Part shown: one piece after another, positions 15,601-24,823 of the stretch | Numbering within the stretch: position 1 is the first letter of the stretch | How the letters are laid out: every line of letters starts with the position of its first letter | Assembly: GCF_036226525.1 (NCBI RefSeq) | Contig: NZ_CP108487.1 | Coordinates: 124,001 to 188,000 of the forward strand | DNA length: 64,000 bases | Reading direction: 5' to 3' | DNA from: Kribbella sp. NBC_01245 | Lineage (GTDB): Bacteria; Actinomycetota; Actinomycetes; Propionibacteriales; Kribbellaceae | Program-made: the position numbers and the translations under genes | The notes under the pieces: model-generated | Told to the model about the DNA's origin: nothing | What the model saw: the letters and a program-made list of their open reading frames with translations, nothing else | Database searches by the model: none

Positions 15601-16733
15601 TGCGACTCGAGGACAAATCGGTAGGTGCCCTCGTCGGCTCCGCGGTCGGTGACGCGATCGGTGGTGCCGTCGAGGGCTGGACGCCCGAGCAGATCCGCGA
15701 ACGCCACGGCGGCTGGGTGACCGGCATCGTCGGGCCCTGGTACGAAGACTGGCGCAACGCACGCCCGATCGCGCCGTACCACAAGGGCGACGGGCACATC
15801 ACCGACGACACGTTGATGACGCACGCGCTGGTCGAGGTGTACGACGAACGGCGTTCGCACCTGGACGCCTACGCGATCGCCGAGTCGTTCGTACCGAAGC
15901 TGCTCAACGAGCGGAGGTGGATTCCTGAGCTGGAGGCCGATGCCTTGTTGCTCCAGCGGGTTTTCCTCGCGGAGAAGTGGCTGGTGGCGCGGTTGCACTA
16001 CGGTCACGTCGATCCGCGCGAGGCCGGGGTCGGCAACATCGTGAACTGCGGTGCCGCGATGTACGTCGCACCGGTGGGCCTGGCCAACGCGGGCGATCCC
16101 GCGGGGGCGTACGCCGAGGCGATCGACCTCGCGGGTGCGCACCAGTCGAGCTATGGGCGGGAGGCCGCCGGGGTGTTCGCGGCGGCGGTCGCGGCGGCGA
16201 TGCTGCCGGACGCGACGGCCCGTTCCGCGGTCGAGGCCGCACTGGCCCTCGCGAAGGACGGCACGCGTACAGCCATCGAGGCGGTAGTTGACGCGGCAGA
16301 TGGTTTGACGGATTGGCAGCAGGCGATCCCGGTTTTGCGGGCCGCAGTGGAGCCGTACGACTCGGTCGGACCGCATTACCGCGACCAGTCGCTCGACGCG
16401 CGCAGGCCCAGCCGGACGAAGTCGATCGAAGAACTTCCGGTCGCTCTGGGCTTTGTGCTGGTCACAGAGGGCGATGTCCGTCAAGCTGTTCTGGGTGGGA
16501 CCAATTACGGTCGGGACGCGGATTCGATCGCCAGCATGGCGGGCGCGGTGACCGGGGCGCTCGGCGGTCTGGCGGGTGTGCCCGCGGACTGGGCCGCCAA
16601 GATCGCCGAGGCGAGCCGTACCGACCTGGAACAGCCCGGCCGGGTGATGGCCTCCGTCGCGCGCGATTTGCACGCGGCGGACGAGCGGCAGCGGCAGGCC
16701 CGTTCGGCAGCGATGGCGGCGCTGACGTCATGA
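15600..16733 (+). CDS. ADP-ribosylglycohydrolase-fold enzyme (first of two)
   Basis: A 377-residue member of the ADP-ribosylglycohydrolase (ARH/DraG) family. The two-magnesium site is intact in outline: VGDAIGGAVEG at the start, GHITDDTLM supplying the T-D-D metal ligands, and NYGRDADSIASMAG supplying the C-terminal D-x-D and small residues. Known members cleave N- or O-glycosidic bonds to ADP-ribose, but many bacterial operon members act on other ribosides. It starts in the stop codon of the binding protein (TGATG) and is followed by a second, diverged family member in ATGA overlap. I infer intracellular hydrolysis of the imported compound. Confidence 0.88.
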   Translation: MRLEDKSVGALVGSAVGDAIGGAVEGWTPEQIRERHGGWVTGIVGPWYEDWRNARPIAPYHKGDGHITDDTLMTHALVEVYDERRSHLDAYAIAESFVPKLLNERRWIPELEADALLLQRVFLAEKWLVARLHYGHVDPREAGVGNIVNCGAAMYVAPVGLANAGDPAGAYAEAIDLAGAHQSSYGREAAGVFAAAVAAAMLPDATARSAVEAALALAKDGTRTAIEAVVDAADGLTDWQQAIPVLRAAVEPYDSVGPHYRDQSLDARRPSRTKSIEELPVALGFVLVTEGDVRQAVLGGTNYGRDADSIASMAGAVTGALGGLAGVPADWAAKIAEASRTDLEQPGRVMASVARDLHAADERQRQARSAAMAALTS

Positions 16734-18025
16734 GATTGACCTGGGTCCAGCCGGAGGACCTTCTACCGCATCAACTGGTCCAGTCGCGGTCCGAAGGCGT
16801 TGAGGTGGACGACGTGGCTGCCCGCTGGGTGGCGGCCGGTGGTTCCGTCGAAGCGCCGGTGTCGGGCGCGTCCGCGGAGCCCGCTGATGACGGATTGCGC
16901 GCGCTTGCGTTGGAACTGCTCGATGAGCTCGATGTACGCACGCCCACGCCGGCGGAGTTCGTCGTACCGGCTGAGGTCTTGTTGCCTGGGGCAATTAAGA
17001 GTGACCGGGTGGTGCAGGCGTGGGCTGGTCGGGCCGCGGGGTGTTTGCTCGGCAAGCCGGTGGAGAAGATCCCGCGGGAGGGGATCCGGGAGATCCTGGC
17101 GAGTTCGGGGCAGTGGCCGCTTAGGCGGTACATCACGGCCAAGGGGGTGCCGGAGGAGGTGCAGGCGCGCTGGCCATGGAATCGGCGCAGCCGGCCGACC
17201 AGCCTGCGCGAGAACATCAACGGCATGCCCGAGGACGACGATCTCAACTTCGCGATCCTCGCGCTGGGGATGGTCGAGCGGTTCGGAGCTGAGTTGACCA
17301 CCGAGGCGGTCGCGCAAACCTGGCTCGACAATCTGCCGGCCGGGCGGGTCTTCACCGCCGAGCGGGTGGCGTATCGCAACTTGCTCGCGGGCGTCGAGCC
17401 GAGCCGGGCGGCCCTCGTGCGGAATCCGTTCCGGGAGTGGATCGGCGCGCAGATCCGGACGGACGTTTATGGCTGGGTGAACCCGGGTGATCTCAGCGCG
17501 GCGGCTCGGCTGGCCGTCGCGGATGCCCGGTTGAGCCACACCGGCGCGGGGGTCGAGGGAGCGGTGTGGGTGGCCGCGATGTCGGCCGCGGCGCTGGTGC
17601 TGGACGACGCCGAGTCGGTGATCGACGCGAGCCTGTCGGTGCTGCCCGCCGACGGCGCGATCGCTACCGCCGTCCGCTTCGGTGCGAGCCTGGCGGACCA
17701 GGAGTTGGACAAGGCGCTGGACGAGTTGCATGCGTCATACGGGGGTTTGCACTGGGTTCATTCGGTGAACAACACTGCTTTGACGGCATATGCGCTGACC
17801 GCGGCCAAGGGGGACTTCGGCACCGGTATCGGCATCGCCGTGATGGGGGGCTGGGATACGGACTCCGCCGGTGCGACGGTGGGGGCTGTCCTCGGTGCCC
17901 TGTACGGCGTACCGGATGAGTGGGCGGGCCTGTTGCGGAACCGGATCGCGACGAGCCTCCCCGGTCCGGAGCTGTTGCGGATCGACGACCTGGCACGGCG
18001 GACAGTGGAGGTGGCAAGCCGGTGA
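16730..18025 (+). CDS. ADP-ribosylglycohydrolase-fold enzyme (second, diverged copy)
   Basis: A 431-residue protein of the same fold with an N-terminal extension of about 90 residues not present in its neighbour. The core begins AGRAAGCLLGKPVEKIP. The metal loop reads NGMPEDDDLNFAILAL, with D-D-D in place of T-D-D, and the second metal motif is GWDTDSAGATVGAVLG. Both acidic clusters are kept, so it is probably active, perhaps on a related linkage. It overlaps both neighbours by four bases. The two copies are too different to be a recent duplication. Confidence 0.88.
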   Translation: MRLTWVQPEDLLPHQLVQSRSEGVEVDDVAARWVAAGGSVEAPVSGASAEPADDGLRALALELLDELDVRTPTPAEFVVPAEVLLPGAIKSDRVVQAWAGRAAGCLLGKPVEKIPREGIREILASSGQWPLRRYITAKGVPEEVQARWPWNRRSRPTSLRENINGMPEDDDLNFAILALGMVERFGAELTTEAVAQTWLDNLPAGRVFTAERVAYRNLLAGVEPSRAALVRNPFREWIGAQIRTDVYGWVNPGDLSAAARLAVADARLSHTGAGVEGAVWVAAMSAAALVLDDAESVIDASLSVLPADGAIATAVRFGASLADQELDKALDELHASYGGLHWVHSVNNTALTAYALTAAKGDFGTGIGIAVMGGWDTDSAGATVGAVLGALYGVPDEWAGLLRNRIATSLPGPELLRIDDLARRTVEVASR

Positions 18026-18930
18026 CTTCGGCGGGTACGGGGCTGAACGGTGGCGGGGTGGTGGTGGTCGGCAGCGCGAACGTCGACCTGGTGCTACCGG
18101 TCGAGCGGATTCCGAAGCCGGGGGAGACGGTGCTGGCGACCGGGCTCAGCCGCGGGCCGGGTGGCAAGGGCGCGAACCAGGCCGTCGCGGCGGCGCGCGC
18201 TGGTGCTTCGACGGCCTTCGTCGTCTCCCTTGGGGATGACGAGCCGGGCGCGATGCTGAGAGCAGTGCTCTCGGATGCGAGCGTTGATCTCTCTTTGGCC
18301 TCCACGACCACCACACCGACCGGTACGGCGATCATCACGGTGGACGCCGACGGCGAGAACGCGATCACCGTCGCACCCTCCGCGAACGCCGAGCTGGTCC
18401 TCACCGACGAGTCGCGGGCCGCGATCCGATCGGCCGCGGTGGTGCTCGCCCAACTCGAGATCCCGTTCGACACCGTGCTGGCGGCCGCTCGCGAGAGCCG
18501 CTACTTCGTGCTCAACGCCGCGCCCGCCGCCGAGCTGGACGACGAGCTGCTCGCCGAGGTCGACCTGCTCGTGGTGAACCAGATCGAGGCTTTTACGGTC
18601 GCCGGCACAGGGACCGACGCCGGCGAAGTGCTGCTCAAGCGGGTCCCAGCCGTCGTCATCACGCTCGGCGCGGGAGGTGCGCTCGTACTCACCCGTGACG
18701 GTGAGCCGTTGAGGGTGCACGGTTTGCAGGTTGAGGTCGTTGACACGACAGCTGCCGGCGACACGTTCTGCGGCGTGCTGGCGGCGACGCTCGCGACAGG
18801 CTCCGACTTGCCCGAGGCGGTTCGCCGGGCGACAGTGGCTGCCTCCCTCAGTGTCCAGACGGCCGGTGCGATTCCGTCCGTGCCGACGGCCGACGACATC
18901 GCCACACGTTATGCCGAGGTGTACCCGTGA
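18022..18930 (+). CDS. PfkB/ribokinase-family sugar kinase
   Basis: A 302-residue kinase that should phosphorylate a sugar or nucleoside with ATP. The first PfkB signature is GPGGKGANQAVAAARAGA, and the second, with the catalytic aspartate and anion hole, is VDTTAAGDTFCGVLAA. The N-terminal VVVVGSANVDLVLPVERIPKPGE is typical of ribokinase. The GTG start overlaps the preceding stop (GTGA). In context it would trap the sugar (ribose or similar) released by the glycohydrolases. Confidence 0.9.
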   Translation: MTSAGTGLNGGGVVVVGSANVDLVLPVERIPKPGETVLATGLSRGPGGKGANQAVAAARAGASTAFVVSLGDDEPGAMLRAVLSDASVDLSLASTTTTPTGTAIITVDADGENAITVAPSANAELVLTDESRAAIRSAAVVLAQLEIPFDTVLAAARESRYFVLNAAPAAELDDELLAEVDLLVVNQIEAFTVAGTGTDAGEVLLKRVPAVVITLGAGGALVLTRDGEPLRVHGLQVEVVDTTAAGDTFCGVLAATLATGSDLPEAVRRATVAASLSVQTAGAIPSVPTADDIATRYAEVYP

Positions 18931-20933
18931 CCCCGTTCGATCCACTCGTACCCCGACCTATCGACCAGCCCACCACCGTCGACCTGAGCGCCGACGCCGA
19001 TCTCTCCCGGCTCGACGAAGGCAAGATCCTGGCCGCGCCGGACGACCCGGCCGACTGGGCCCGCTGGCGGGCACGGCTGCTTGCCTGGCGCAACGACGCC
19101 CAGGTCCGCACGGCGTACGACGGCAGCCACTACGACGTACCCGGCCGTGAGTGGACACAGACCTGCTACTGCGTCGGCCTGGTCTGGCTGTGGGACAACC
19201 TGCTGTACGACGCGAAAACTGGTCGTTTCACTCCGGAGCGGCTGATCGAGCGCGGTATCGAGGACTTCGGCGGGTACGACGCGATCGTCCTCTGGCACGC
19301 GTATCCCGTGATCGGGATCGACGACCGCAACCAGTTCGACTTCTACCGCGATGTGCCCGGGCTCGACGCACTGGTCGCCACGTTGCACAAGCTCGGCGTG
19401 AAGGTCTTCCTCGACTACAACCCGTGGGACGTCGGCACCCGGCGAGCCGCCCGGCCCGACGCGGACGAGTTCGCCGCGCTGCTCGGAGATCTCGGCGCGG
19501 ACGGCGTCTTCCTGGACACGCTGAAGGAGGGCTCGCCGACGTTCACCCGGGCGTTGGAGAAGGAGAACCCGGCCGTCGTCTTCGAAGGCGAGTCACGGTT
19601 GCCGTTGACCAGGATCGGCGATCACGCGTTGTCCTGGGCGCAGTGGTTCGCGGATTCGCGAGCGCCCGGTGTGCTGCGCGCGCACGTCTTCGAGCGCCGG
19701 CACATGCTGCACCACACCCGCCGCTGGAATCGCGATCACAGTGACGAGTTGCAGTCCGCCTGGGTGAACGGGTGCGGGATTCTCGTCTGGGAGTCCGTCT
19801 TCTCCGCGTGGGTCGGGTGGAACGCCCGCGACCGCTCGACCCTGCGCCGGATGACCGCCGCGCAGCGCGCCTTCTCGCCCGTGCTGATCGGTGGCGAGTG
19901 GACCCCGCTCACGCCCGAGGTGACCGACGCAGCCCGCGCGCATGGCGTCTTCGCCTCGCGGTTCGAGCTCGCCGACGTGACGTTCTGGACGTTGATCAAC
20001 CGCAGCGACGACGATTTCGACGGCCTGGCCTTGTGCTCGGAGGACATGGTCGGCGACTGGTACGACGTGACCGAGGGCGTGCCGTTGACGGCCGACTCCG
20101 ACGGCGTGCGCGTGCTGGTGCCCGGCCGGGGTGTGACCGGCATCGTCCGCGTCGGCGCGACCGCTGGTGGTTCCTGCCGCGCGACCGCACGCCGCCTGGG
20201 GTCGTTGCCTCGGGCCCACATCAATGACGCCACCTTCCCGGCAGCGCCAGCAATCAGGCGGCCGGTCCCAGTGGTTACGGGCGAGGTCGAGCTCGGTGAT
20301 TTGATCGTCATACCCGCGCAGGAGTTGACGTTGCCGGTGCGCTTCCGCCGTCGCGAGACGGGCCTGTACGGCGAGGCGCCGTACGTCGAGGAGTGGAAGC
20401 CGTTGCCACCAAGGCTGCACGACGTTGTTACGATCGAGCGACAGGTCTCGTTGCGCCCGGTGTCGGTGGCGACGTCGGAGGTGACGAACGGGCAGTTCGC
20501 CGAATTCGTTGCCGAGGCCAACTACCAGCCCCTGATCGCTCATCGCTTCCTCGCGCACTGGCAGGGTGGATCGCCCGTGCCCGGCAGCGAGGATGAGCCC
20601 GTCACGTACGTCGACCTCGCCGACGCGCGGGCCTACGCGGCCTGGCGGGGCGGGCGTCTCCCGACCGAGGACGAGTGGCAGGTCGCGGCCGCCGACTCGA
20701 CCTTCGGACGCGGTAAGCCGCTGGTGTGGAACCTGACCGAGAGCGAACACGATGACGGCCGGAGCCGGTTCGTCATTCTCAAGGGTGGTTCCGATTATGT
20801 TGCCGAGGGCTCCGATTGGTACGCCGACGGCGGGCCGCAGGACCCGGAGGTGAGCTTCAAGTTGGTGCTCACCGGCGCCGGGCTGGACCGGTCCGAGCGG
20901 ATCGGCTTCCGCTGTGCGGTGGACGCGGCATGA
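18927..20933 (+). CDS. TIM-barrel glycosidase-like / FGE-like fusion protein
   Basis: A 668-residue two-part protein. Residues about 60-370 look like a glycoside-hydrolase TIM barrel: DAIVLWHAYPVIGIDD, LGVKVFLDYNPWDVGT, then GDLGADGVFLDTLKEGSP and NPAVVFEGESRLP give the expected acidic residues at strand ends. Residues about 500-668 are a formylglycine-generating-enzyme (SUMF1) fold: TSEVTNGQFAEFVAEA, DARAYAAWRGGRLPTEDEW, ILKGGSDY and GFRC. The paired catalytic cysteines of true FGE are not where expected, so this domain is probably not a sulfatase activator. GTGA overlap at the start and an ATGA overlap at the end bind it into the operon. Substrate unknown. Confidence 0.75.
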   Translation: MTPFDPLVPRPIDQPTTVDLSADADLSRLDEGKILAAPDDPADWARWRARLLAWRNDAQVRTAYDGSHYDVPGREWTQTCYCVGLVWLWDNLLYDAKTGRFTPERLIERGIEDFGGYDAIVLWHAYPVIGIDDRNQFDFYRDVPGLDALVATLHKLGVKVFLDYNPWDVGTRRAARPDADEFAALLGDLGADGVFLDTLKEGSPTFTRALEKENPAVVFEGESRLPLTRIGDHALSWAQWFADSRAPGVLRAHVFERRHMLHHTRRWNRDHSDELQSAWVNGCGILVWESVFSAWVGWNARDRSTLRRMTAAQRAFSPVLIGGEWTPLTPEVTDAARAHGVFASRFELADVTFWTLINRSDDDFDGLALCSEDMVGDWYDVTEGVPLTADSDGVRVLVPGRGVTGIVRVGATAGGSCRATARRLGSLPRAHINDATFPAAPAIRRPVPVVTGEVELGDLIVIPAQELTLPVRFRRRETGLYGEAPYVEEWKPLPPRLHDVVTIERQVSLRPVSVATSEVTNGQFAEFVAEANYQPLIAHRFLAHWQGGSPVPGSEDEPVTYVDLADARAYAAWRGGRLPTEDEWQVAAADSTFGRGKPLVWNLTESEHDDGRSRFVILKGGSDYVAEGSDWYADGGPQDPEVSFKLVLTGAGLDRSERIGFRCAVDAA

Positions 20934-22117
20934 CCCGAGCCGCGCCGTTGGAAGGCGTCAAGGTGCTCGAGGCGGCGACGCTCTTCGCGGGGCCGTTGGC
21001 GGCGACGTTCCTCGGCGACTTCGGGGCGGACGTCACCAAGATCGAGCACCCGCGCAAGCCGGACGCCGCTCGAGGGCATGGCGCCAGCAAGGACGGCATC
21101 GGCCTGTGGTTCAAGACGCTCGGGCGCAACAAGCGCCTTGCCACGCTGGACTTGTCGCGAGGGCGTGAGGTCTTCCTCGACTTGGTCCGCGCGAACGACG
21201 TACTCATCGAGAACTTCCGCCCCGGCACCCTCGAACGCTGGGGACTCGGCCCCGACGTACTGCTGGAGGCCAATCCGCGACTGGTGATCGCCCGGGTGAC
21301 CGCGTTCGGCCAGGTCGGGCCCTGGTCGTCGCGTCCTGGGTTCGGGTCGCTGGCCGAGGCGATGAGCGGGTTCGCCGCGGTGACGGGGGAGCCGGACGGT
21401 CCGCCGACGTTGCCGCCGTTCGGGCTCGCCGACGGCATCACCGCGCTCGCGACGGCGTACGCCGTGATGGTGGCGCTGCGCGAACGGGACGTCTCGGGCG
21501 CCGGTCAGGTGGTGGATCTCGCGATAATCGAGCCGATCCTGATGATGCTCGGCGGCGGCATCACGGCGTTCCAGCAGTTGGGGTACGTCCAGCCGCGGCT
21601 CGGGAATCGCTCGTCGAACAACGCACCGCGCAACGTGTATCGAACGCTGGACGGCGAGTGGGTCGCGGTGTCGACCAGTTCGCAGAGCATCGCCGAACGG
21701 GTCTTGCGGTTGGTCGGCCGGGAGGACCTGGTCGCGCAGCCGTGGTTCGGGTCCGGGCGCGAGCGGGCCGAACATGCCGATGAGTTGGACGAGGCTGTTG
21801 GTTCGTGGATCGCGGGCCACCCGTTGGACCAGGTGCTGTCGGCATTCGAGAAGGCCGAGGCTGCGGTCGGGCCGGTGTACGACGTACGGGGGATTGTGAC
21901 CGACCCGCAGTACGCCGCACTCAGGACGATCGCCACAGTGGATGACGATGAGCTCGGGCCGTTGCAGATGCAGAACGTGTTGTTCCGGATGTCGGAGTCG
22001 CCCGGCGCGATCAAGTGGGCCGGGCGTGCACATGGTGCCGACACGGCCGAGGTGCTTGCCGAGGTTGGAGTTTCGCCCGAGCGGTTGGCGGAGTTGCGGG
22101 CGGAGGGCGTGTGCTGA
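20930..22117 (+). CDS. Family III CoA-transferase (CaiB/BaiF type)
   Basis: A 395-residue enzyme that moves CoA between carboxylic acids. The family start is clear (LEGVKVLEAATLFAGPLAATFLGDFGADVTKIEHP), as is FKTLGRNKRLATLDL, VLIENFRPGTLERWGLG and NRSSNNAPRNVYRTLDGEWV. It should activate an organic acid product of the pathway as its CoA ester. It overlaps the preceding fusion gene by four bases, and a GTG for the CitE-like lyase lies inside its 3' end. The pairing with a lyase suggests activation then C-C cleavage. Confidence 0.9.
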   Translation: MTRAAPLEGVKVLEAATLFAGPLAATFLGDFGADVTKIEHPRKPDAARGHGASKDGIGLWFKTLGRNKRLATLDLSRGREVFLDLVRANDVLIENFRPGTLERWGLGPDVLLEANPRLVIARVTAFGQVGPWSSRPGFGSLAEAMSGFAAVTGEPDGPPTLPPFGLADGITALATAYAVMVALRERDVSGAGQVVDLAIIEPILMMLGGGITAFQQLGYVQPRLGNRSSNNAPRNVYRTLDGEWVAVSTSSQSIAERVLRLVGREDLVAQPWFGSGRERAEHADELDEAVGSWIAGHPLDQVLSAFEKAEAAVGPVYDVRGIVTDPQYAALRTIATVDDDELGPLQMQNVLFRMSESPGAIKWAGRAHGADTAEVLAEVGVSPERLAELRAEGVC

Positions 22118-22902
22118 CTGCGCTTTACGTGCCGGGCAATCGGCCCGAGCGCTTCGCCAAGGCGGCCGGGTCTGGGGCCGACCTGGTGATCGTTGACCTC
22201 GAGGACGCCGTACCGGTCGACGCCAAATCCGCCGCACGTGCTGCCGCGGTCGAGTGGCTTGCCGGGTCTGTGGCCGAGGTGCGGGTCAATACGTTGGATT
22301 CCCCTTGGGGGCTTGACGATCTCGACGCGCTGGCCGCTGTTGGCGAGGTACGGATCCGGCTGCCGAAGGTGGAAAGCGTCGACGACGTACGACGCGTGCT
22401 CGACTTGCTGCCCTTGGCAAAGATCACCGCCTTGCTGGAATCGCCGTTGGGCGTGGAACGCGCCTTCGATATCGCCTGTTCGGGTGTCGTCGGTGTCGGG
22501 CTCGGCGAATCCGACCTGTCGGGATTGCTCGGGGTGGATGGTCCGGAAGGGCTCGCCTGGTCGCGCGGCCGCCTCATCTCGGCATCGCGCGCTGCGGGGC
22601 TAGGGGCGCCGATGATGTCGGTCTATCCGCGGGTCAACGATCCCGACGGCCTGTACGCGTCGTGCCTCACCGGCCGCGCCCTGGGCTTCACCGGCCGGGC
22701 CGCGATCCACCCGGCCCAGCTCCCGATCATCGTCGAGGCCTTCACCCCAACGTCGGCCGAACTAGCCCAAGCCACGGAACTGCTCGACGCAGTAGCTCAA
22801 GCCGGCACCACCGAGGGCGGCGTACTCGTCCTCCCCGACGGCCGAATGGTCGACCCCGCGATGGTCACTCGCGCCCGCGAACTCCTCGCGCTAGCTCCTT
22901 AG
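22111..22902 (+). CDS. HpcH/HpaI (CitE-like) aldolase/lyase
   Basis: A 263-residue enzyme of the CitE branch. LYVPGNRPERFAKAAGSGAD opens the barrel; LVIVDLEDAVP holds a metal ligand; RLPKVES, ITALLESPLG and GLGESDLSGLLG follow the family pattern. Such enzymes cleave or form C-C bonds of malyl-, citramalyl- or citryl-CoA-type thioesters with magnesium. The GTG start lies seven bases before the end of the CoA-transferase gene. It is the last gene of the operon and converges with the LysR gene, overlapping it by 12 bp. Confidence 0.88.
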   Translation: MLTALYVPGNRPERFAKAAGSGADLVIVDLEDAVPVDAKSAARAAAVEWLAGSVAEVRVNTLDSPWGLDDLDALAAVGEVRIRLPKVESVDDVRRVLDLLPLAKITALLESPLGVERAFDIACSGVVGVGLGESDLSGLLGVDGPEGLAWSRGRLISASRAAGLGAPMMSVYPRVNDPDGLYASCLTGRALGFTGRAAIHPAQLPIIVEAFTPTSAELAQATELLDAVAQAGTTEGGVLVLPDGRMVDPAMVTRARELLALAP

Positions 22903-23805
22903 GCTTTCCTTGGCGGCGTCTTTGAGGGCGTCGAGGAGGATGCGGACGGCCGGCTGCGTCAGCGTGCTTTCCCGTACGGCGGCGTAGATCGTCCGCACCG
23001 GCTCCGGGCGGCGGACCGCGCGGATGGCGACATCCGGATGGCGGGTGTTGAGGCCGAGCCGGGGGATGAGGGCGATCCCAAGTCCGGCGGCGACGAGGCC
23101 CTGCGCGGTGGCATGATCCTCGCTCTTCGCGGCGAAGTCGGGGCTGAAGCCTGCGGCCGCGCACGCGTTCAGGATCGGATCCAGGCAGGGGCCCGGTGGC
23201 TCGCTGCCGATCCACGGTTCGTCGGCGAGGTCGGCCAGGTCCAGCGCCTTTTTCCCGGCGAGCGGGTGCCCGGTGGGCAGCACGGCCAGGTAGCTGTCGT
23301 CGACCAGGTGCACCACGCGGATACCCGGCGGGCTCTCGCTACTGCCGGCCATGCTGCTGCCGACCAGGATGGTCAGGTCCGAGTCGTCTTGCTGCATGCT
23401 GCGCAAGGGATCTTCGAGATCGGTCAGCGTGAGATCGACGGCCAGCCCGTCGTACTCGCGACGAAGCCGTGCCAGGGCGGGTGCGAGCAGCGTCGGGCCG
23501 ACCGAGGTGAAGTAGCGGATCGCCAGCCTGCCCGTGCGGCCGGCGCGTAAGTCGGCCAAGGCGCGCTCTGCCTCGGTGACGTGCTGGCTGAGGATGCCGG
23601 CGTGCTCGGTCAGTAGTCGGCCGGCCGCGGTCGGTCGTACACCTCGCCCGACCCGTTCGAGCAACGGGACGCCGGCTTCCCGCTCCAGCGCGGCCATCTG
23701 CTGGCTGATGGCCGACGGGGTGTAGCCCAGGTGCGCGGCCGCGGCGGTCACGGATCCGCTGGTCACCACTGCCCGCAAGATCTGCAGCCTTCGAACGTCA
23801 AGCAT
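22891..23805 (-). CDS. LysR-family transcriptional regulator
   Basis: A 304-residue regulator with an N-terminal winged helix-turn-helix (RRLQILRAVVTSGSVTAAA, YTPSAISQQMAALEREAG) and a C-terminal ligand-binding domain. It is divergent from the EamA gene with about 100 bp between starts, the usual LysR arrangement, so it probably controls the exporter and itself. Its 3' end runs 12 bp into the CitE-like gene on the other strand. The ligand is unknown. Confidence 0.9.
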   Translation of the reverse strand: MLDVRRLQILRAVVTSGSVTAAAAHLGYTPSAISQQMAALEREAGVPLLERVGRGVRPTAAGRLLTEHAGILSQHVTEAERALADLRAGRTGRLAIRYFTSVGPTLLAPALARLRREYDGLAVDLTLTDLEDPLRSMQQDDSDLTILVGSSMAGSSESPPGIRVVHLVDDSYLAVLPTGHPLAGKKALDLADLADEPWIGSEPPGPCLDPILNACAAAGFSPDFAAKSEDHATAQGLVAAGLGIALIPRLGLNTRHPDVAIRAVRRPEPVRTIYAAVRESTLTQPAVRILLDALKDAAKESLRS

Positions 23806-23905
23806 GTAGGACAGCTTAATCCACCTTCAGAATCATTCGCTTGTCCTTCCAAGTTGAATCGGGCACCGTTTCATCCGGACGGGTCGATCGAGGAGGAACC
23901 AAGAC

Positions 23906-24823
23906 GTGAGTGGTCTGTGGGCGTTGGGCCGGGTCGTGGTCCTGGCCTTGTTGTGGGGGTCGACCTACCTGTGGATCGAGCTTGCTCTGGACGCCTTTTC
24001 GCCGGTCCAAGTGACCTTCATTCGCTGCGTGCTCGGGGCTGCCACGCTGCTGGTCCTGTGCTTCGGTAGCGGTCGGCGGCTGCCCAGGGATCGGGCGACC
24101 TGGGGTCGCGTCGTCGTGGCGGCCTTCTTCTGCAACGCACTGCCGTACGCCTTGTTCAGCATCGGCCAGCAGATCATCGACTCCGGGGTCGCCGGCATGC
24201 TGAACGCGACGACTCCGCTGTGGTCGATGTTGATCGGCCTGCTGATCGGGACCGAACGCGGCATCCGCCCGATCCGGGTGGCCGGGCTCGTGCTCGGATT
24301 CAGCGGGACCGTGGTGATCTTCGCGCCGTGGCAGCAGGCGGGCGGCGTCGGTTGGGGTGCGCTGGCGATCATCGGGGCGGCCGTGAGTTATGCCGTCTCC
24401 TTCGCGTACATGGGCCGTAACCTGGTGGGTCGCGGCATCCCGACGATCTCGCTCTCCGCGGCGCAACTCTGCGCGGCCGTGGTGTTCAGTGGGCTCGCCC
24501 TGCCGGCCGGCGGTTTGGCGTCGGTGGACCTTGACCGGACGGCCCTGATCGCCGTTGTCGTACTGGGAATCGTCGCCACCGGGATCACCTTCCACCTCAC
24601 CTACCGGATCATCGCGGACGAAGGCGCGACGAACGCAGCGACGGTTGGCTATTTGCTGCCGGTGGTCTCGGTGGCGTTGGGGAGCATCGTGCTCGGCGAG
24701 GACATCGGCATCCGGGTGGCCGCGGGGATGTTCATCGTGCTGCTCGGTGTCGGCCTGACGCGTCGGCGCCCGCCGGCAGTGGTTGCGGGCCCGGCACTCG
24801 TCGCGACTGGTAGTGACCGATGA
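23906..24823 (+). CDS. EamA/DMT-family transporter
   Basis: A 305-residue protein with ten membrane helices in two EamA repeats (ALLWGSTYLWIELALDAFSP in the first, and LSAAQLCAAVVFSGLALPAGG then VGYLLPVVSVALGSIVLGED in the second). Members export metabolites such as amino acids. A strong GAGGAGG site precedes the GTG start. The stop overlaps the ATG of the PhzF gene by four bases, and a divergent LysR gene lies upstream, so the three form one control unit. Confidence 0.9.
   Translation: MSGLWALGRVVVLALLWGSTYLWIELALDAFSPVQVTFIRCVLGAATLLVLCFGSGRRLPRDRATWGRVVVAAFFCNALPYALFSIGQQIIDSGVAGMLNATTPLWSMLIGLLIGTERGIRPIRVAGLVLGFSGTVVIFAPWQQAGGVGWGALAIIGAAVSYAVSFAYMGRNLVGRGIPTISLSAAQLCAAVVFSGLALPAGGLASVDLDRTALIAVVVLGIVATGITFHLTYRIIADEGATNAATVGYLLPVVSVALGSIVLGEDIGIRVAAGMFIVLLGVGLTRRRPPAVVAGPALVATGSDR

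Noticed and set aside
14371..15762. Long open minus-strand frame opposite the binding lipoprotein and the first glycohydrolase
   Set aside because: Composition is that of antisense GC-rich coding DNA, it has no family signature, and it crosses two real genes.
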